Source: Aeromonas bivalvium | Lineage (GTDB): Bacteria; Pseudomonadota; Gammaproteobacteria; Enterobacterales; Aeromonadaceae | Reading direction: 5' to 3' | Assembly: GCF_000819765.1 (NCBI RefSeq) | Contig: NZ_CDBT01000030.1 | Location: 1 to 50,465 of the forward strand | Length of the DNA stretch: 50,465 nt | In this document: positions 36,124 through 45,814 of the stretch, piece after piece | How positions within the stretch are numbered: position 1 is the first letter of the stretch | Layout of the letters: the number at the start of each line of letters is the position of its first letter | The notes under the pieces: model-generated | The model's input: only the letters and a program-made list of their open reading frames with translations | Databases searched by the model: none | What the model was told of the DNA's origin: nothing | Made by a program: the position numbers and the translations under genes

Positions 36124-38631
36124 TCAGGGCCGGGCCACGCGCGGCACCTTGAGGTGCAGGGTACGCTCCCGATGGGCCGCTATCTCCTCGTCGGTGAAAC
36201 GCATCGGCTGCCACTGCTGGCGGGCGAACAGCTCGGTCTGATCGGTGAAGTGGGGACTCTCTGTGTCGTGGGACTGGCCATAGCTCAGGAAGCGCTCCGC
36301 CCTGGGGCCGTTGGCATCGAACTGCAGGGCCAGCACGAAGCTGGAGCCGTAGTTGGCGCGATAGCGCAGGTCGGGCTTGCCATCCCCGTCATCATCCAGG
36401 CTGCGCAGCATGGTACCTGGCACGGCCCTGCCGGTCACGATATTGGCGAGATCCGAGGTGCTGCGCGAGGGCAGGTTGGTCTGCACCATGTTGAACAGCC
36501 CCTCGAACGAGTTGCCCCCCGGCAGCGAAATGGGGGTCAGCCCGGCCGCCTTTTGCACGAACTGCAGCGTGCCGAGTTCGGCATCCGGCGCGATACCGGC
36601 CGCCTGCAAGCGCTGCTGGGCCTGGGCCAGTGCCAGCAGGGCCGGGTCTTGATCCGGTGCGCCGCGCCAGGGCGCCAGCCCGTTCGGGGTAGTGGCGCCA
36701 TGAGCCGGGTTGAAGGGGATGGCGAACAGTTCATCCTTGATGTCTCTGTGGCCGCTTGTGCGAAACGCCGTTAGCCACTCGCGCATCAGGTGGGCCCCCC
36801 GGCTCTCCAGTTGATACTCGCCATCCCAGTTGGCGAGCGCGTTGCAGCTCGGGGTCAAGTCCAGCGGGCCGCCGGTCAGCTGGATCAGCGGATGGGCCTC
36901 GCAGCGTGCCAGCAGGGGCTCTCTGAGCTCGCGGGCAAACAGGGAGCCGTTGTGGGTCAGTACCTGCTGCAATGTCTGCAGGGTGAAGCGGCGATCGGCC
37001 CCGGTCAGCCCCATGGCATCGGGGGTGCTGATGAGCTGGGCGTTGTAGCGGGTACGGGGGCTGCGCACCGTCTGCTCCGGGCCGTAGAGGATGGAGTAGC
37101 CCTCCAGCGGCGAGGCCAGGTTGGTGAGCCAGTGGCTGCTGTTGGCGTTGTAGACATAGTCGCTGCGGGTCTGGCGGGGGGCCTGGCTCAGGGGGACCAG
37201 GCCCGGGGTGCGGGTCTCGCCGCTGTCCATCCACTCGAAATCGGGGTCATTGCCCGGCAGCAGCACGCTGCCCTCGCCATCTTGCCAGATGGGGGCCAGC
37301 TGCGGGGTCTGGGAGGCGGCCCGCCACCAGGCCTCGGCCCTGGCGCCGAGGCGGGGCACCTGGGTGGCATCCACGTAGCTGGCCTGGCCACTCTTGTCGA
37401 CGAGCAGGGTATTGACCCAGGGCACCCCCTGATGTGCGGCCAGGGCATCGAAGAAGGCCGGGGTGCTCTGGGCCTTGGCCATGGCCAGCCACTGCTCCAG
37501 CATCCGGTAGTTGCCGGCGTTGGCATCGCGCAGGCTGATGGCGCTGTTGCGGGTCCAGCCCAGGGTCGGCGAGAGGGAGGCGAGGTTGACCAGGGGGCCG
37601 AAGTGGCTGCCATAGAGGGTCTGGACATGGGGCTGCAGGCTGCCGTCGGCCTGGCGTACCTGCACGGTAATCTGCTTCTGGCTCATCTCCCGCCACTGGT
37701 CGCCGTAGCGGTAACGCAAGGGGTTGTCAGGATCCAGCGTGAGCTGATAGAGGGTGAAGCGCTTGGACTGGGAGACGGTATGGGTCCAGCCCAGCCGCTC
37801 GTTGAAGCCGATCAGGATGGCGGGAAAGCCCATCATGGTGGCGCCGGTCACGTTGAGCTCGCCCGGGATCTGCAGATGCTGTTCAAAAAACCTGAGCTCC
37901 CCATCCCAGGGGAAGTGGGGGTTGCCGAGCAGCAGGCTGTTGGCGTTGCTGCTGCGATCCGTCCCCAGCGCCCAGCCGTTGCTGCCGATCCCCTCCGAGG
38001 TGAGCAGCGAGACGGGATCCAGCTCGGGGGCGGGCAGGGCGGCGCGGGCCAGCGTCCCGTCTGTGGGGGGCTGGGCACTGGCCATGGCGCTGATGAAGCT
38101 GCGGCCGCTGGCAAGCTGGGCAAGATCCAGGTGATAGGCCAACAGCTGGACCGGGGTGATGGGTTCGACCCACTCGGCTTCGCGGCAGGGGGAGGGGTAG
38201 TCCGCCGGGCTGGTCCGCCCGGCGAGGGAGTGGTTGAAGCCCGCCACATAGCCTTCGATGAGATCGCGAGCCTCCGGCGTCAGCTTGTCATAGAGGCTGG
38301 CGGCCTGGCCGGGCAGATCCAGGGAACGATATCCCAGATCGGAGAGCAGGTTGCGCTGCTGTTCACCCGCACCCAGCCAACGGGATTTGTCGCCTTGCAG
38401 CTTCATGATCTGCTCGCTCAGGGTGCAGAGGTTCTCCTCGCCGTGGGCATAACCTACCCCGAAGCCCAGGCTGACGTAGTCGGCCGCCTTGATGTGGGGA
38501 ACCCCCTGCTCCGTGTAGGTGAGGGTGACGTCGTAGTGGCTGGCGGGATCCGGCTCGCTGTCATTTTCCTGACATCCCGCCAGCGCCAGGCTGCCGAACA
38601 GGGCAAGGTAAAGGGGAAGAGGTGTTCGCAT
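36124..38631 (-). CDS. Penicillin/acyl-homoserine-lactone acylase family protein
   Basis: 835 residues. N-terminal-nucleophile hydrolase that would cleave the amide bond of beta-lactams, acyl-homoserine lactones or related substrates. Lipoprotein-type signal MRTPLPLYLALFGSLALAGC, then a small chain and the large chain starting at the Ser of GIGSNGWALG, where autoprocessing normally occurs. Conserved blocks include YAHGEENLC, GNPHFPWDGELRF, and a long C-terminal beta-rich part. AAGGA precedes the ATG. Divergent from an AraC-type regulator. The substrate is not proven; AHL is an inference from family resemblance. Confidence 0.82.
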   Translation of the reverse strand: MRTPLPLYLALFGSLALAGCQENDSEPDPASHYDVTLTYTEQGVPHIKAADYVSLGFGVGYAHGEENLCTLSEQIMKLQGDKSRWLGAGEQQRNLLSDLGYRSLDLPGQAASLYDKLTPEARDLIEGYVAGFNHSLAGRTSPADYPSPCREAEWVEPITPVQLLAYHLDLAQLASGRSFISAMASAQPPTDGTLARAALPAPELDPVSLLTSEGIGSNGWALGTDRSSNANSLLLGNPHFPWDGELRFFEQHLQIPGELNVTGATMMGFPAILIGFNERLGWTHTVSQSKRFTLYQLTLDPDNPLRYRYGDQWREMSQKQITVQVRQADGSLQPHVQTLYGSHFGPLVNLASLSPTLGWTRNSAISLRDANAGNYRMLEQWLAMAKAQSTPAFFDALAAHQGVPWVNTLLVDKSGQASYVDATQVPRLGARAEAWWRAASQTPQLAPIWQDGEGSVLLPGNDPDFEWMDSGETRTPGLVPLSQAPRQTRSDYVYNANSSHWLTNLASPLEGYSILYGPEQTVRSPRTRYNAQLISTPDAMGLTGADRRFTLQTLQQVLTHNGSLFARELREPLLARCEAHPLIQLTGGPLDLTPSCNALANWDGEYQLESRGAHLMREWLTAFRTSGHRDIKDELFAIPFNPAHGATTPNGLAPWRGAPDQDPALLALAQAQQRLQAAGIAPDAELGTLQFVQKAAGLTPISLPGGNSFEGLFNMVQTNLPSRSTSDLANIVTGRAVPGTMLRSLDDDGDGKPDLRYRANYGSSFVLALQFDANGPRAERFLSYGQSHDTESPHFTDQTELFARQQWQPMRFTDEEIAAHRERTLHLKVPRVARP

Positions 38632-38819
38632 CTTGGTTCCTTCTGTGAGGGTGATTTGTTATGGTTTTGTTGCCGTCTGGCCGGTGCAGACGATATTCAA
38701 TCCCAGCGAACATCTGGGGTCGCCCGACTGGATGGAGTCGGTCATGGAACTAAAAGTGCAATAAAAACAAGGATGAAAAGGTGTGTCTCGATGGAGCCGT
38801 ACCCGCAGGAGGAAGTGGT

Positions 38820-39932
38820 ATGCAGTGGGAAGATGTGGCCGCCGTGCTCAGCCTGGGCCTGGCCGGCATGCTGGTGTTGGCGACCATCGGCTGGCTGCGA
38901 CGCTCGCGCCAGGACGGGGCAGCCGGTTATCTGCTGGCCCTGCTCGCCCTGAGCGGCTTGCAGGCGCTGGAGTATCTCTATCATCAGCAGCAGTGGTTTC
39001 TGGCCTGGCCCCACTTGCTCAAGCTGGCGGATCCCCTGGTGGTGATGCTGCCCTTTTGTCTCTACGGCTACATCCGGGCATTGCAGGGGGAGAAGGTGCT
39101 CGGCAGCTGGCGCGCGGCCCTGGTGCACGGCTTGCCCCTGCTGCTGGTGGCCGCCCTGGCCATGCCTTACTGGCTGTTGCCGGGGGATGAGAAGGTGCGC
39201 TGGATCCTGCTTGGCAAGCAGGGGGAGGCGCTCTGGCCCGGCGTGACCCTCTATGGCAACCGCTATCTCGCCTGTATCGCCCTGCTTGGGCTGGTCTACT
39301 GGTGGCAACAACACAGAACCGGCCTTGAAAGCCGCAAACCGGCGCTGCGAACCTGGGTCACCCGGTTGCAGGGCCTGCAACTGCTGGTTGCCCTGCTGCT
39401 GCTGGGGCGTATCGCCCTGAGCGGGTTTGGCTGGTCCCTCTCCGCCGTCTATCTGCAGGCCCCCGTCACCGCCTATCTGTTGCTGCTGGTGCTGGCTCAC
39501 GCCCGGTTGCCGCAGCAGGGGCGCAGGGGGGAGGCGTCTGGGCAAGCCGCCGACAGGGGAGTAGAGCCGATGCGGGATGATTCGCTGCAACCGCTGTTCG
39601 ACGAGCTGGAGCGCGCCCTGGCGCAGGGCGCCTTCCGGGATCCCGCCCTCTCCCTTGGCAAGCTGGCACAGCTGTGCGGCCTCAGTACCCATCAGGCCTC
39701 CAGTGCCATCAATGGGTGTTCGGGGGGAAATTTCTATGACTGGCTCAATCGCCATCGGGTGGAGGAGGCCAAGCGCCTGCTGCAAGAGAGCGACGAGACG
39801 GTGGCCAGCGTTTGCTATCAGGCGGGATTCAACAGCAAGTCCACCTTCAATACCGCCTTTCGTCGCCATACCGGCCAGACGCCGAGCGAGTTTCGGCGCA
39901 GGCCGGGAGTGGCCTGCGCCGCGCCGTCATGA
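38820..39932 (+). CDS. Membrane-anchored AraC family regulator
   Basis: 370 residues. The N-terminal half is hydrophobic with about seven helices (AVLSLGLAGMLVLATIGWL, LLKLADPLVVMLPFCLYGYI, LQLLVALLLLGRIALSGF, VTAYLLLLVLAHARL), followed by a linker and a C-terminal AraC domain with two helix-turn-helix motifs (LGKLAQLCGLSTHQASSAI and TVASVCYQAGFNSKSTFNTAFRRHTGQTPSEFR). AGGAGG precedes the ATG at 38820; an upstream GTG frame is less likely. Divergent from the acylase gene across 188 bp, suggesting control of it. Ligand unknown. Confidence 0.88.
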   Translation: MQWEDVAAVLSLGLAGMLVLATIGWLRRSRQDGAAGYLLALLALSGLQALEYLYHQQQWFLAWPHLLKLADPLVVMLPFCLYGYIRALQGEKVLGSWRAALVHGLPLLLVAALAMPYWLLPGDEKVRWILLGKQGEALWPGVTLYGNRYLACIALLGLVYWWQQHRTGLESRKPALRTWVTRLQGLQLLVALLLLGRIALSGFGWSLSAVYLQAPVTAYLLLLVLAHARLPQQGRRGEASGQAADRGVEPMRDDSLQPLFDELERALAQGAFRDPALSLGKLAQLCGLSTHQASSAINGCSGGNFYDWLNRHRVEEAKRLLQESDETVASVCYQAGFNSKSTFNTAFRRHTGQTPSEFRRRPGVACAAPS

Positions 39933-39945
39933 GCAGGTAATGAAA

Positions 39946-39966
39946 AGCCCGGCTTTGAGCCGGGCT
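39946..39966 (+). terminator. Hairpin after the AraC regulator
   Basis: AGCCCGGCT TTG AGCCGGGCT; no T tract follows, so termination is tentative. It lies between convergent genes. Confidence 0.5.
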
Positions 39967-40016
39967 GGGGGATAAATTGCTTATCCGTGCGTTAACGCAG
40001 TCAATGTTCTGGGCAA

Positions 40017-40235
40017 TCAATGAGGCTGATGTTGTTTGAGGATGTCGTATATCTCCTCTTTGAGTTTAAGTTTCTGTTTTTTCAGATCTCTCAACTCAGG
40101 ACTGAAGTCGCTGGCATGATGCTTTTCCAGTTTTCTGATGGTCCCGTCCAGCTCGTTGTGTAAGGCAAACTTCTCGTGGAAATGGTCATCACTGCTCTTC
40201 AGTTGCGAGATGAGGTCTCTGTACTCTGGGAACAT
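40017..40235 (-). CDS. YdcH/DUF465 family protein
   Basis: 72 residues, mostly one long amphipathic coiled-coil: LKSSDDHFHEKFALHNELDGTIRKLE and ELRDLKKQKLKLKEEIYDILKQH. The HNELDGTIRKLE and LKLKEEI segments fit the DUF465 family of small helical proteins. Function unknown. AAGGAGG lies nine bases before the ATG at 40235. The 269-bp gap upstream to 40504 holds no recognisable gene, only a terminator-like hairpin. Confidence 0.85.
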   Translation of the reverse strand: MFPEYRDLISQLKSSDDHFHEKFALHNELDGTIRKLEKHHASDFSPELRDLKKQKLKLKEEIYDILKQHQPH

Positions 40236-40460
40236 GTAATGTCGCCTCCTTGTTGCGCTTGGGTGTGCCGACACCTCTCAAGCTACACCCTGGGACGCGG
40301 GAGAGATGTGATCGGGATCCCACTTATCGCCCCCGCTCGCCACGTCGTCATGAAGCCGTCATAAGTGGCTGAATTGGCGTGCTCTTTATTTCGTGGCGCG
40401 GGGCGTTTGGTGCTAAATGCGACTGGCGTCACAAATCGGGGGCGGGGGAGCGAAAAGCAG

Positions 40461-40480
40461 AAGGGGCCCGAAGGCCCCTT
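40461..40480 (-). terminator. Terminator after the periplasmic hypothetical gene
   Basis: AAGGGGCC and GGCCCCTT with a CGAA loop, 25 bp after the stop at 40505; the minus strand continues CTGCTTTT. Confidence 0.65.
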
Positions 40481-40504
40481 CCCATGGCAGGCGTGCCGCC
40501 CGGC

Positions 40505-41095
40505 TCACTTCTTCTTCGTGACCTTCTCGGGCAGAGGCTTGCCGCCTCTGGCGATCACCTTGCCCACCTCGAAGCCAATCTGGGCAGCCAGCTCCTCCAG
40601 ATCCCCCGCCTTGGCCTCGTTGCCGATGGCATAGCGGTAGTTGGTGATGGAGAGCTTCTCGGCTACCGGAGTACCCGGGACGATGGGCTCACGCCAACCC
40701 TGACCCACATGAGCCACAAGCGTGCCATCCATGATGAGCTCGCCGACGATCTCCTGGGTGGGGATCCCCTTGCCGTAGGTCAGCCCCTGGGGGTGCTTCT
40801 TGCCGACCAGGGGCTCGGTGCTTGCGGGCATCAGCCTGGTGCGGATCAGCCACTTGGGATCCTGGGTCTTGCCCAGGGCCTTGCCGGTCTGGTACTCGTT
40901 GATCTTGATGGTCTTGATCATCTGGGCCATGAATTGCTTGGTCAGGGCCTTCTGCGCCTCGCTGGTCTCGTCGATGACGATGGGGGCCACATACCAGGTC
41001 TGGGGGGCTTGTGCCTTGGGGGCCGCCGGGGCGGTTTGTGCCTGTGCCAGGGGGCTGAGCAGGATGGCCGCCAGCAAGAGTCCGATTTTCTTCAT
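40505..41095 (-). CDS. Hypothetical periplasmic protein
   Basis: 196 residues. Signal peptide MKKIGLLLAAILLSPLAQAQ with a typical cleavage site, then a short Pro/Ala-rich linker (TAPAAPKAQAPQ). The mature part (TWYVAPIVIDETSEAQKAL, DPKWLIRTRLMPASTEP) matches no family I recognise; the conserved Arg/Lys-rich C-terminus ends in LPEKVTKKK. Twelve bp after the MATE gene on the same strand, so probably cotranscribed. Confidence 0.8.
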   Translation of the reverse strand: MKKIGLLLAAILLSPLAQAQTAPAAPKAQAPQTWYVAPIVIDETSEAQKALTKQFMAQMIKTIKINEYQTGKALGKTQDPKWLIRTRLMPASTEPLVGKKHPQGLTYGKGIPTQEIVGELIMDGTLVAHVGQGWREPIVPGTPVAEKLSITNYRYAIGNEAKAGDLEELAAQIGFEVGKVIARGGKPLPEKVTKKK

Positions 41096-41106
41096 TGTGA
41101 TTCCGC

Positions 41107-42462
41107 TTATGTTTCGACAAGAATTTTGTGTTGCCAGCGACGACTGCGCCAGCGCCAGAACATGGCCAGGCCGCGGACCCACTCGTCGCAGGCCAGCGCC
41201 AGCCAGATGCCGACCAGTCCATAGCCTTGCATGATACCAAGGTAATAGGAAAGGGGAACGGCGATGCCCCACATGGACAGAAGCGCCATGTAGAGCGGGA
41301 AACGGGCATCCCCGGTGGCGCGCAGGGCGTTGATGACCACCAGATTGAAGGTGCGGCCGGGCTCGAGGATCAGGCTGATGAGAAACAGCTGGGCCACCAT
41401 GTCGATGATGTCGCCATCCGTGGTGAACAGGCTGATGATCGACCGGCCGTTGATGGCCACGGCCACCGCGATCAGGGCGGTGACGATGAGGCCGAGTTTC
41501 AGGCTGCGCAGCAGCTGGGCATAGGCCTGATCGAAACGGCGCGCCCCGGCCAGGTGGCCGATGATGATCTCGTTGCCAAGGCCGATGGAGAGGCCGAACA
41601 GCAGGATGAACAGGCAGATCTGGAAGAAGTAGCTCTGGGTCGCCAGCGCCTTGTCGCCGAGCAGACCGACAAACGCCGTCACCACCATGAATTGCAGCAT
41701 CCAGGAGAGGTTCTCCCCCGCCGCCGGCAGGCCGATGTGCAGCACCTTGCCCAGCATCGGCTTGCTGGGACGGACTATCTCGGGCAGGCGCAGCCGGATG
41801 CCGGTCTTGCGCGCCACCAGCCCCACCAGCAGCACCACGCCGACGACCCGGCCCGCCACCGTGCTGATGGCGACCCCGGCCACCCCGAGCTGGGGCAGGC
41901 CGAACCAGCCGTAGAGCAGCAGCAGGTTGCCGGCGAAGGTGATGAGGTTGACGATGAGGGTCACGTACATGGCCTGACGGGTGTGGCCGTGGGCGCGCAG
42001 GGTGGCGGCCAGGCAGAGGGCCGCCGCCTCCGGCAGCAGGCAGAGCCCGATGATCTGCAGGTAGAGCCTGGCGTCCCCCATCAGGTGGTCGGGCAGGTTC
42101 ATCAGCGCCAGCATGGTGCCGGCCCCGGCCATGACCCCGACGGCGGCCACCAGCCCCACCAGCAGGTTGAAGCCGATGGCGGTGTGAATGACCACGCGGG
42201 CCTTCTCCCTATCGCCAGCCCCCAGGTACTGGGTGATCACCACGCTGGTGCCTATGCTGACGAAGCTGAACAAGGTGATGGCCAGATCGAACACCTGATT
42301 GCCCACCGCCAGCGCCGCCACCCCCTGATAGGAGACGTGTCCCACCATAAAGGTGTTGAGGGCCCCGGTCAGAAAGTGCAGGGCCAGATCGATAAACAGC
42401 GGCCAGGTCAGGGAGAAGAGGGAACCTGGCCCCGCTTGGGCTTGAGTGTGCATGAGTGACAT
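41107..42462 (-). CDS. MATE family multidrug efflux transporter
   Basis: 451 residues, about twelve membrane segments in two halves. Expels drugs or metabolites driven by Na+ or H+. FIDLALHFLTGALNTFMVGH at the N-terminus and GLSIGLGNEIIIGHLAGARRFDQAYA are typical of the family; the second half repeats the fold. ATG at 42462 (or 42453) is chosen because the longer frame has no conserved sequence. First of a pair with the periplasmic protein. Substrate unknown. Confidence 0.88.
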   Translation of the reverse strand: MSLMHTQAQAGPGSLFSLTWPLFIDLALHFLTGALNTFMVGHVSYQGVAALAVGNQVFDLAITLFSFVSIGTSVVITQYLGAGDREKARVVIHTAIGFNLLVGLVAAVGVMAGAGTMLALMNLPDHLMGDARLYLQIIGLCLLPEAAALCLAATLRAHGHTRQAMYVTLIVNLITFAGNLLLLYGWFGLPQLGVAGVAISTVAGRVVGVVLLVGLVARKTGIRLRLPEIVRPSKPMLGKVLHIGLPAAGENLSWMLQFMVVTAFVGLLGDKALATQSYFFQICLFILLFGLSIGLGNEIIIGHLAGARRFDQAYAQLLRSLKLGLIVTALIAVAVAINGRSIISLFTTDGDIIDMVAQLFLISLILEPGRTFNLVVINALRATGDARFPLYMALLSMWGIAVPLSYYLGIMQGYGLVGIWLALACDEWVRGLAMFWRWRSRRWQHKILVET

Positions 42463-42532
42463 GTCCAGCAACGACAGAGGGAGGCGGCCCTGGGGTCGCC
42501 GCAGGAGTGGCATTTAACACCAAGCGCCCCCT

Positions 42533-44305
42533 TCACGCAATTGCGCCGCTGGCCTCCTGTTCGCTCTCGCCTGGCGCCATGGCTTGCGGCTCGGGCGCCT
42601 CGTCCTTGAACAGGGGCTCCCGGTAGCAGCGGGTCATGCGCAGGGCCTGGTACATGTCGGGGCAGAGGATGATGCCCTCGTCGCCCACCCGGATCCCCGC
42701 CTGGCGGAACCAGTGGCTGAGCTGGCCGTGGCGACCCGCCATCACCATGTGGATGCCTCGTCGGCGCAGCTCCCGGTGCAGCTCGCCCACCATGCTCATC
42801 ACGCTGATGTCCTGATGGGTGAAGCAGGCGACCGCGTCCACCACCAGGCACTTGGGACTGTGGGGATCTTGCACCAGCAGCGCCAATACCCGCCGCTTGA
42901 AATAGGGCGCGTTGAAGTAGGTGAGCGGCGAGTTGAAGCGATAGACCAGGATCCCCGGGATCGCCTTGGCCTGCTCGTTGTCCCCCAGGGTGCGCACCAC
43001 CCCGTCCCCGTCCATGCCGAGCAATTGATCGGTGGGGCGCATCACGTTGCGCAGGAACTGGAACAGGCCCAGCAAGACGGCGAGGGTGATGCCGGGGATC
43101 ACCCCCATGGCCAGCACGCTGATGAAGGTGACGAGGGCGAGCCAGAAGGCGGCGCGATCCGAGTCTTTCAACCCCCACAGTCCCTTGAGGTCGAGCAGGG
43201 AGAAGGAGGCCATCACCAGCACCACCCCGAGGGCGGCGGTGGGGATGAACTGCAGCGGCGCCGTCAGGTAGAAGGCGATGAAGCCGATGATGACGGCGGC
43301 GATGATGGAGACCAGCTGGCTCTTGCCGCCATTGGCATCGTTGACCGCGGTGCGCGAATCGGCGCCGCTGATGGCGAACCCCTGGGAGACGGCCGAGGCC
43401 AGGTTGGCCATGCCCAGAGCCCGGAACTCGTTGTCGGCATCGATCTCGTAGCCATTCTTGGCGGCGAAGCTGCGGGCGGTGAGCATCATGGAGACGAAGC
43501 TCACCATGGCCAGGTTCAAAGCGGGCAGCACCAGTTCGCGCAGCAGCCCGGGGGGAAATTCCGGCACCTGGAAGGCGGGCAGGCCGGAGCCGATGGCTCC
43601 CAGGGTTGCTATCTCGAACCGGTCCAGGCCAAAGATCCAGACCAGGGCGGCGGTGAGCACCATGGCCACCATGGAGGAGGGCCAACCCGGCCGGTAGCGT
43701 CGGCTCAGCAGCAGGACCAGCAGGGTGAACAGGCTCATGGCCAGGGTGGGCAGATGGGTCTGGGCCAGGTAGTTGCTGCCGCTGAGCACCCGCTCGATGA
43801 GGTAACGCTCGTCGAAGGTGAAGCCGAGGATCTTGGAGAGCTGACCCACCATGATGGTGATGGCCACCCCGTTGAGCAGCCCCATCAGGATGGGGCGGGA
43901 GAGGAAATCGGCAAACACCCCCAGCTTGAAGCGGCTGGCAATGAGGCACCAGAAACCGGTCATGGCGGTCATGGTCATCACCAGCTGCCAGTGGCGCGTG
44001 GCATCCCCCGCGGCGAGCGGCGTCACCACGGCGGCGATGACGGCGCAGGTGGCGGCGTCCGGGCCGACGATGAGCTGGCGCGAGGTGCCAAACAGGGCAT
44101 AGACCATCATGGGCAGTATGCAGGAGTAGAGACCGACGATGGCGCCGACCCCGGTCAGCTCGGCGTAGGCGATGGCGACCGGCAGGGCGACCGCGGCCAC
44201 CGACAGCCCGGCCCGCACATCGGGCATCAGCCAGGCTCGCTGATAGTGCAACAGGGCCGCCAAACCGGGCAGCCAGCGCTCGAGGGAGAAGAAGTCGCGC
44301 ATCAT
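42533..44305 (-). CDS. SulP family anion transporter with STAS domain
   Basis: 590 residues. Sulfate, bicarbonate or dicarboxylate transporter of the SLC26/SulP group; E. coli DauA is one example. The membrane part starts WLMPDVRAGLSVAAVALPVAIAYAELTG, contains FGTSRQLIVGPDAATCAVIAAVV, and the cytoplasmic STAS domain covers about residues 440-560 (LVYRFNSPLTYFNAPYFKRRVL, LVVDAVACFTHQDISVMSMV). ATGATG start with GAG upstream. Single gene; substrate not assigned. Confidence 0.9.
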   Translation of the reverse strand: MMRDFFSLERWLPGLAALLHYQRAWLMPDVRAGLSVAAVALPVAIAYAELTGVGAIVGLYSCILPMMVYALFGTSRQLIVGPDAATCAVIAAVVTPLAAGDATRHWQLVMTMTAMTGFWCLIASRFKLGVFADFLSRPILMGLLNGVAITIMVGQLSKILGFTFDERYLIERVLSGSNYLAQTHLPTLAMSLFTLLVLLLSRRYRPGWPSSMVAMVLTAALVWIFGLDRFEIATLGAIGSGLPAFQVPEFPPGLLRELVLPALNLAMVSFVSMMLTARSFAAKNGYEIDADNEFRALGMANLASAVSQGFAISGADSRTAVNDANGGKSQLVSIIAAVIIGFIAFYLTAPLQFIPTAALGVVLVMASFSLLDLKGLWGLKDSDRAAFWLALVTFISVLAMGVIPGITLAVLLGLFQFLRNVMRPTDQLLGMDGDGVVRTLGDNEQAKAIPGILVYRFNSPLTYFNAPYFKRRVLALLVQDPHSPKCLVVDAVACFTHQDISVMSMVGELHRELRRRGIHMVMAGRHGQLSHWFRQAGIRVGDEGIILCPDMYQALRMTRCYREPLFKDEAPEPQAMAPGESEQEASGAIA

Positions 44306-44465
44306 GAAACTCGTATTATGAAAGCCACTTTATATCAGTCACTTTAGTTAAGTTATTGTGCCATAGCGGCTTTTTATCGTTTTTCCGAGGATGTGGCAGG
44401 GCTGGATGGCCGAGTCTGGGATGCGCAGCCGCGGCCCGTGCGCCAATCTGGCCTCGCGTGCGGGG

Positions 44466-44723
44466 TCAACCGGCATGGCGGCGCAACCAGGTCTCTATGT
44501 AGCTGCAACTCGGGATGATTGTCAGACCCCGGGCCTGGGTCCAGTCGAAGAAGGCCCGGGCCAGCTTGTCCGCCAGCCCCTGGCCGCGCAGCTCTCCGGG
44601 GACGAAGGTGCTGTAGGCATCGACCTGATGCTGATCGAGTACCCGGTAGCGCAGGCGCGCCTCGTGGCCGTCCACCACACAGAGGAAAGCCTGCTGCTGG
44701 GGATCATGAATGATGTCTGTCAT
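44466..44723 (-). CDS. Small GNAT-like protein (GCN5-related N-acetyltransferase)
   Basis: 85 residues. Compact acetyltransferase-fold family (PF14542 type, like human NATD1): AFLCVVDGHEARLRYRVLDQHQVDAYSTFVPGELRGQGLADKL, where the RGQGLADKL segment is the acetyl-CoA-binding loop, then SCSYIETWLRRH. AGGAG lies before the ATG at 44723. Substrate unknown. Confidence 0.88.
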   Translation of the reverse strand: MTDIIHDPQQQAFLCVVDGHEARLRYRVLDQHQVDAYSTFVPGELRGQGLADKLARAFFDWTQARGLTIIPSCSYIETWLRRHAG

Positions 44724-44899
44724 GGCAACTCCTGTTCGCAAAATGGGCCGTCGGGTCCTGTGTCCCTTTGCCTGTGGTCATGGCTCGCTTACACTGGCCA
44801 TCCCGTGACGGGACAGGGCCGAGGGCCGTGCCTTGGCCTCCCGCCATGATGCCACGTTAGCCGCGCCAACTCATCCGCGCATTTGCACAGGAAGCCAAG

Positions 44900-45790
44900 A
44901 TGGCCTTTGCCACCCTAGACGATCTGATAGGCAACACCCCGCTGGTACGCCTCAAGCGCCTCAATCCCAACCCCGCCGTGACCCTGCTGGTCAAGCTGGA
45001 GGGCAACAACCCGGCAGGTTCGGTCAAAGACAGACCGGCCCTGAACCTCATCAGGCATGCAGAGGCGAGCGGTCACCTCGCTCCCGGGGCCCGTCTCATC
45101 GAGGCCACCTCGGGCAATACCGGCATCGCGCTGGCCATGGTGGCGGCCAGCCGGGGATACCGGATGCGCCTCATCATGCCGAGCAACATGAGCCAGGAGC
45201 GACGCGTCGCCATGCAGGCCTATGGGGCCGAGCTGGTACTGGTCGACGATGGCATGGAGGGGGCCCGAGACCTTGCCCTGGCCATGCAGGCGCGGGGGGA
45301 GGGGCTGGTGCTGGATCAGTTCAACAATCCCGCCAACCCGGATGCCCACTATCAGAGCACGGGCCCCGAGATCTGGCGCCAGAGCGAGGGGGCGGTCACT
45401 CACTTCGTCTCGGCCATGGGCACCACGGGCACCATCATGGGGGTCTCCCGCTACCTCAAGGAGCAGAACCCGGCGGTGCAGGTGATTGGCCTGCAACCGG
45501 CCGAGGGGAGCCAGATCCCCGGCATTCGCCGCTGGCCCGCCGCCTACCTGCCCGCCATCTTCGAACCCGCGCGGGTCGATCGGGTGCTGGATGTGACCCA
45601 GGAGGAGGCGCTCAGCACCATGCGCCGTCTGGCCCGGGAGGAGGGGATCTGCTGCGGCGTGAGCTCGGGGGGCGCGGTGGCCGGTGCCTTGCGTATAGCG
45701 GCCGAGCTGGAGCGGGGAGTGGTGGTGGCCATCATCTGCGATCGCGGGGATCGCTACCTCTCCACCGGGGTCTTCGACCCGGCTTCCTGA
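44900..45790 (+). CDS. cysM: Cysteine synthase B (O-acetylserine sulfhydrylase)
   Basis: 296 residues. PLP enzyme making cysteine from O-acetylserine and sulfide or thiosulfate. TLDDLIGNTPLVRLKRL at the N-terminus, PLP lysine in GNNPAGSVKDRPALNLI, phosphate loop EATSGNTGIALAM and IMPSNMSQERR, all with the CysM pattern rather than CysK (shorter, VKDRPA). AGGAAG precedes the ATG. Convergent with the iron alcohol dehydrogenase operon. Confidence 0.95.
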   Translation: MAFATLDDLIGNTPLVRLKRLNPNPAVTLLVKLEGNNPAGSVKDRPALNLIRHAEASGHLAPGARLIEATSGNTGIALAMVAASRGYRMRLIMPSNMSQERRVAMQAYGAELVLVDDGMEGARDLALAMQARGEGLVLDQFNNPANPDAHYQSTGPEIWRQSEGAVTHFVSAMGTTGTIMGVSRYLKEQNPAVQVIGLQPAEGSQIPGIRRWPAAYLPAIFEPARVDRVLDVTQEEALSTMRRLAREEGICCGVSSGGAVAGALRIAAELERGVVVAIICDRGDRYLSTGVFDPAS

Positions 45791-45814
45791 CGCCCGGGCG
45801 GGTCCTGCGGCCTG

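Noticed and set aside
36790..38952. 720-residue open frame on the plus strand opposite the acylase gene
   Set aside because: Antisense shadow in GC-rich sequence; low-complexity Gly/Gln-rich translation, and the minus strand has a full, family-matching acylase.
42408..43949. 513-residue open frame overlapping the SulP transporter on the same strand
   Set aside because: Out-of-frame shadow with Pro/Arg/His-rich composition; the SulP frame matches its family over the full length.
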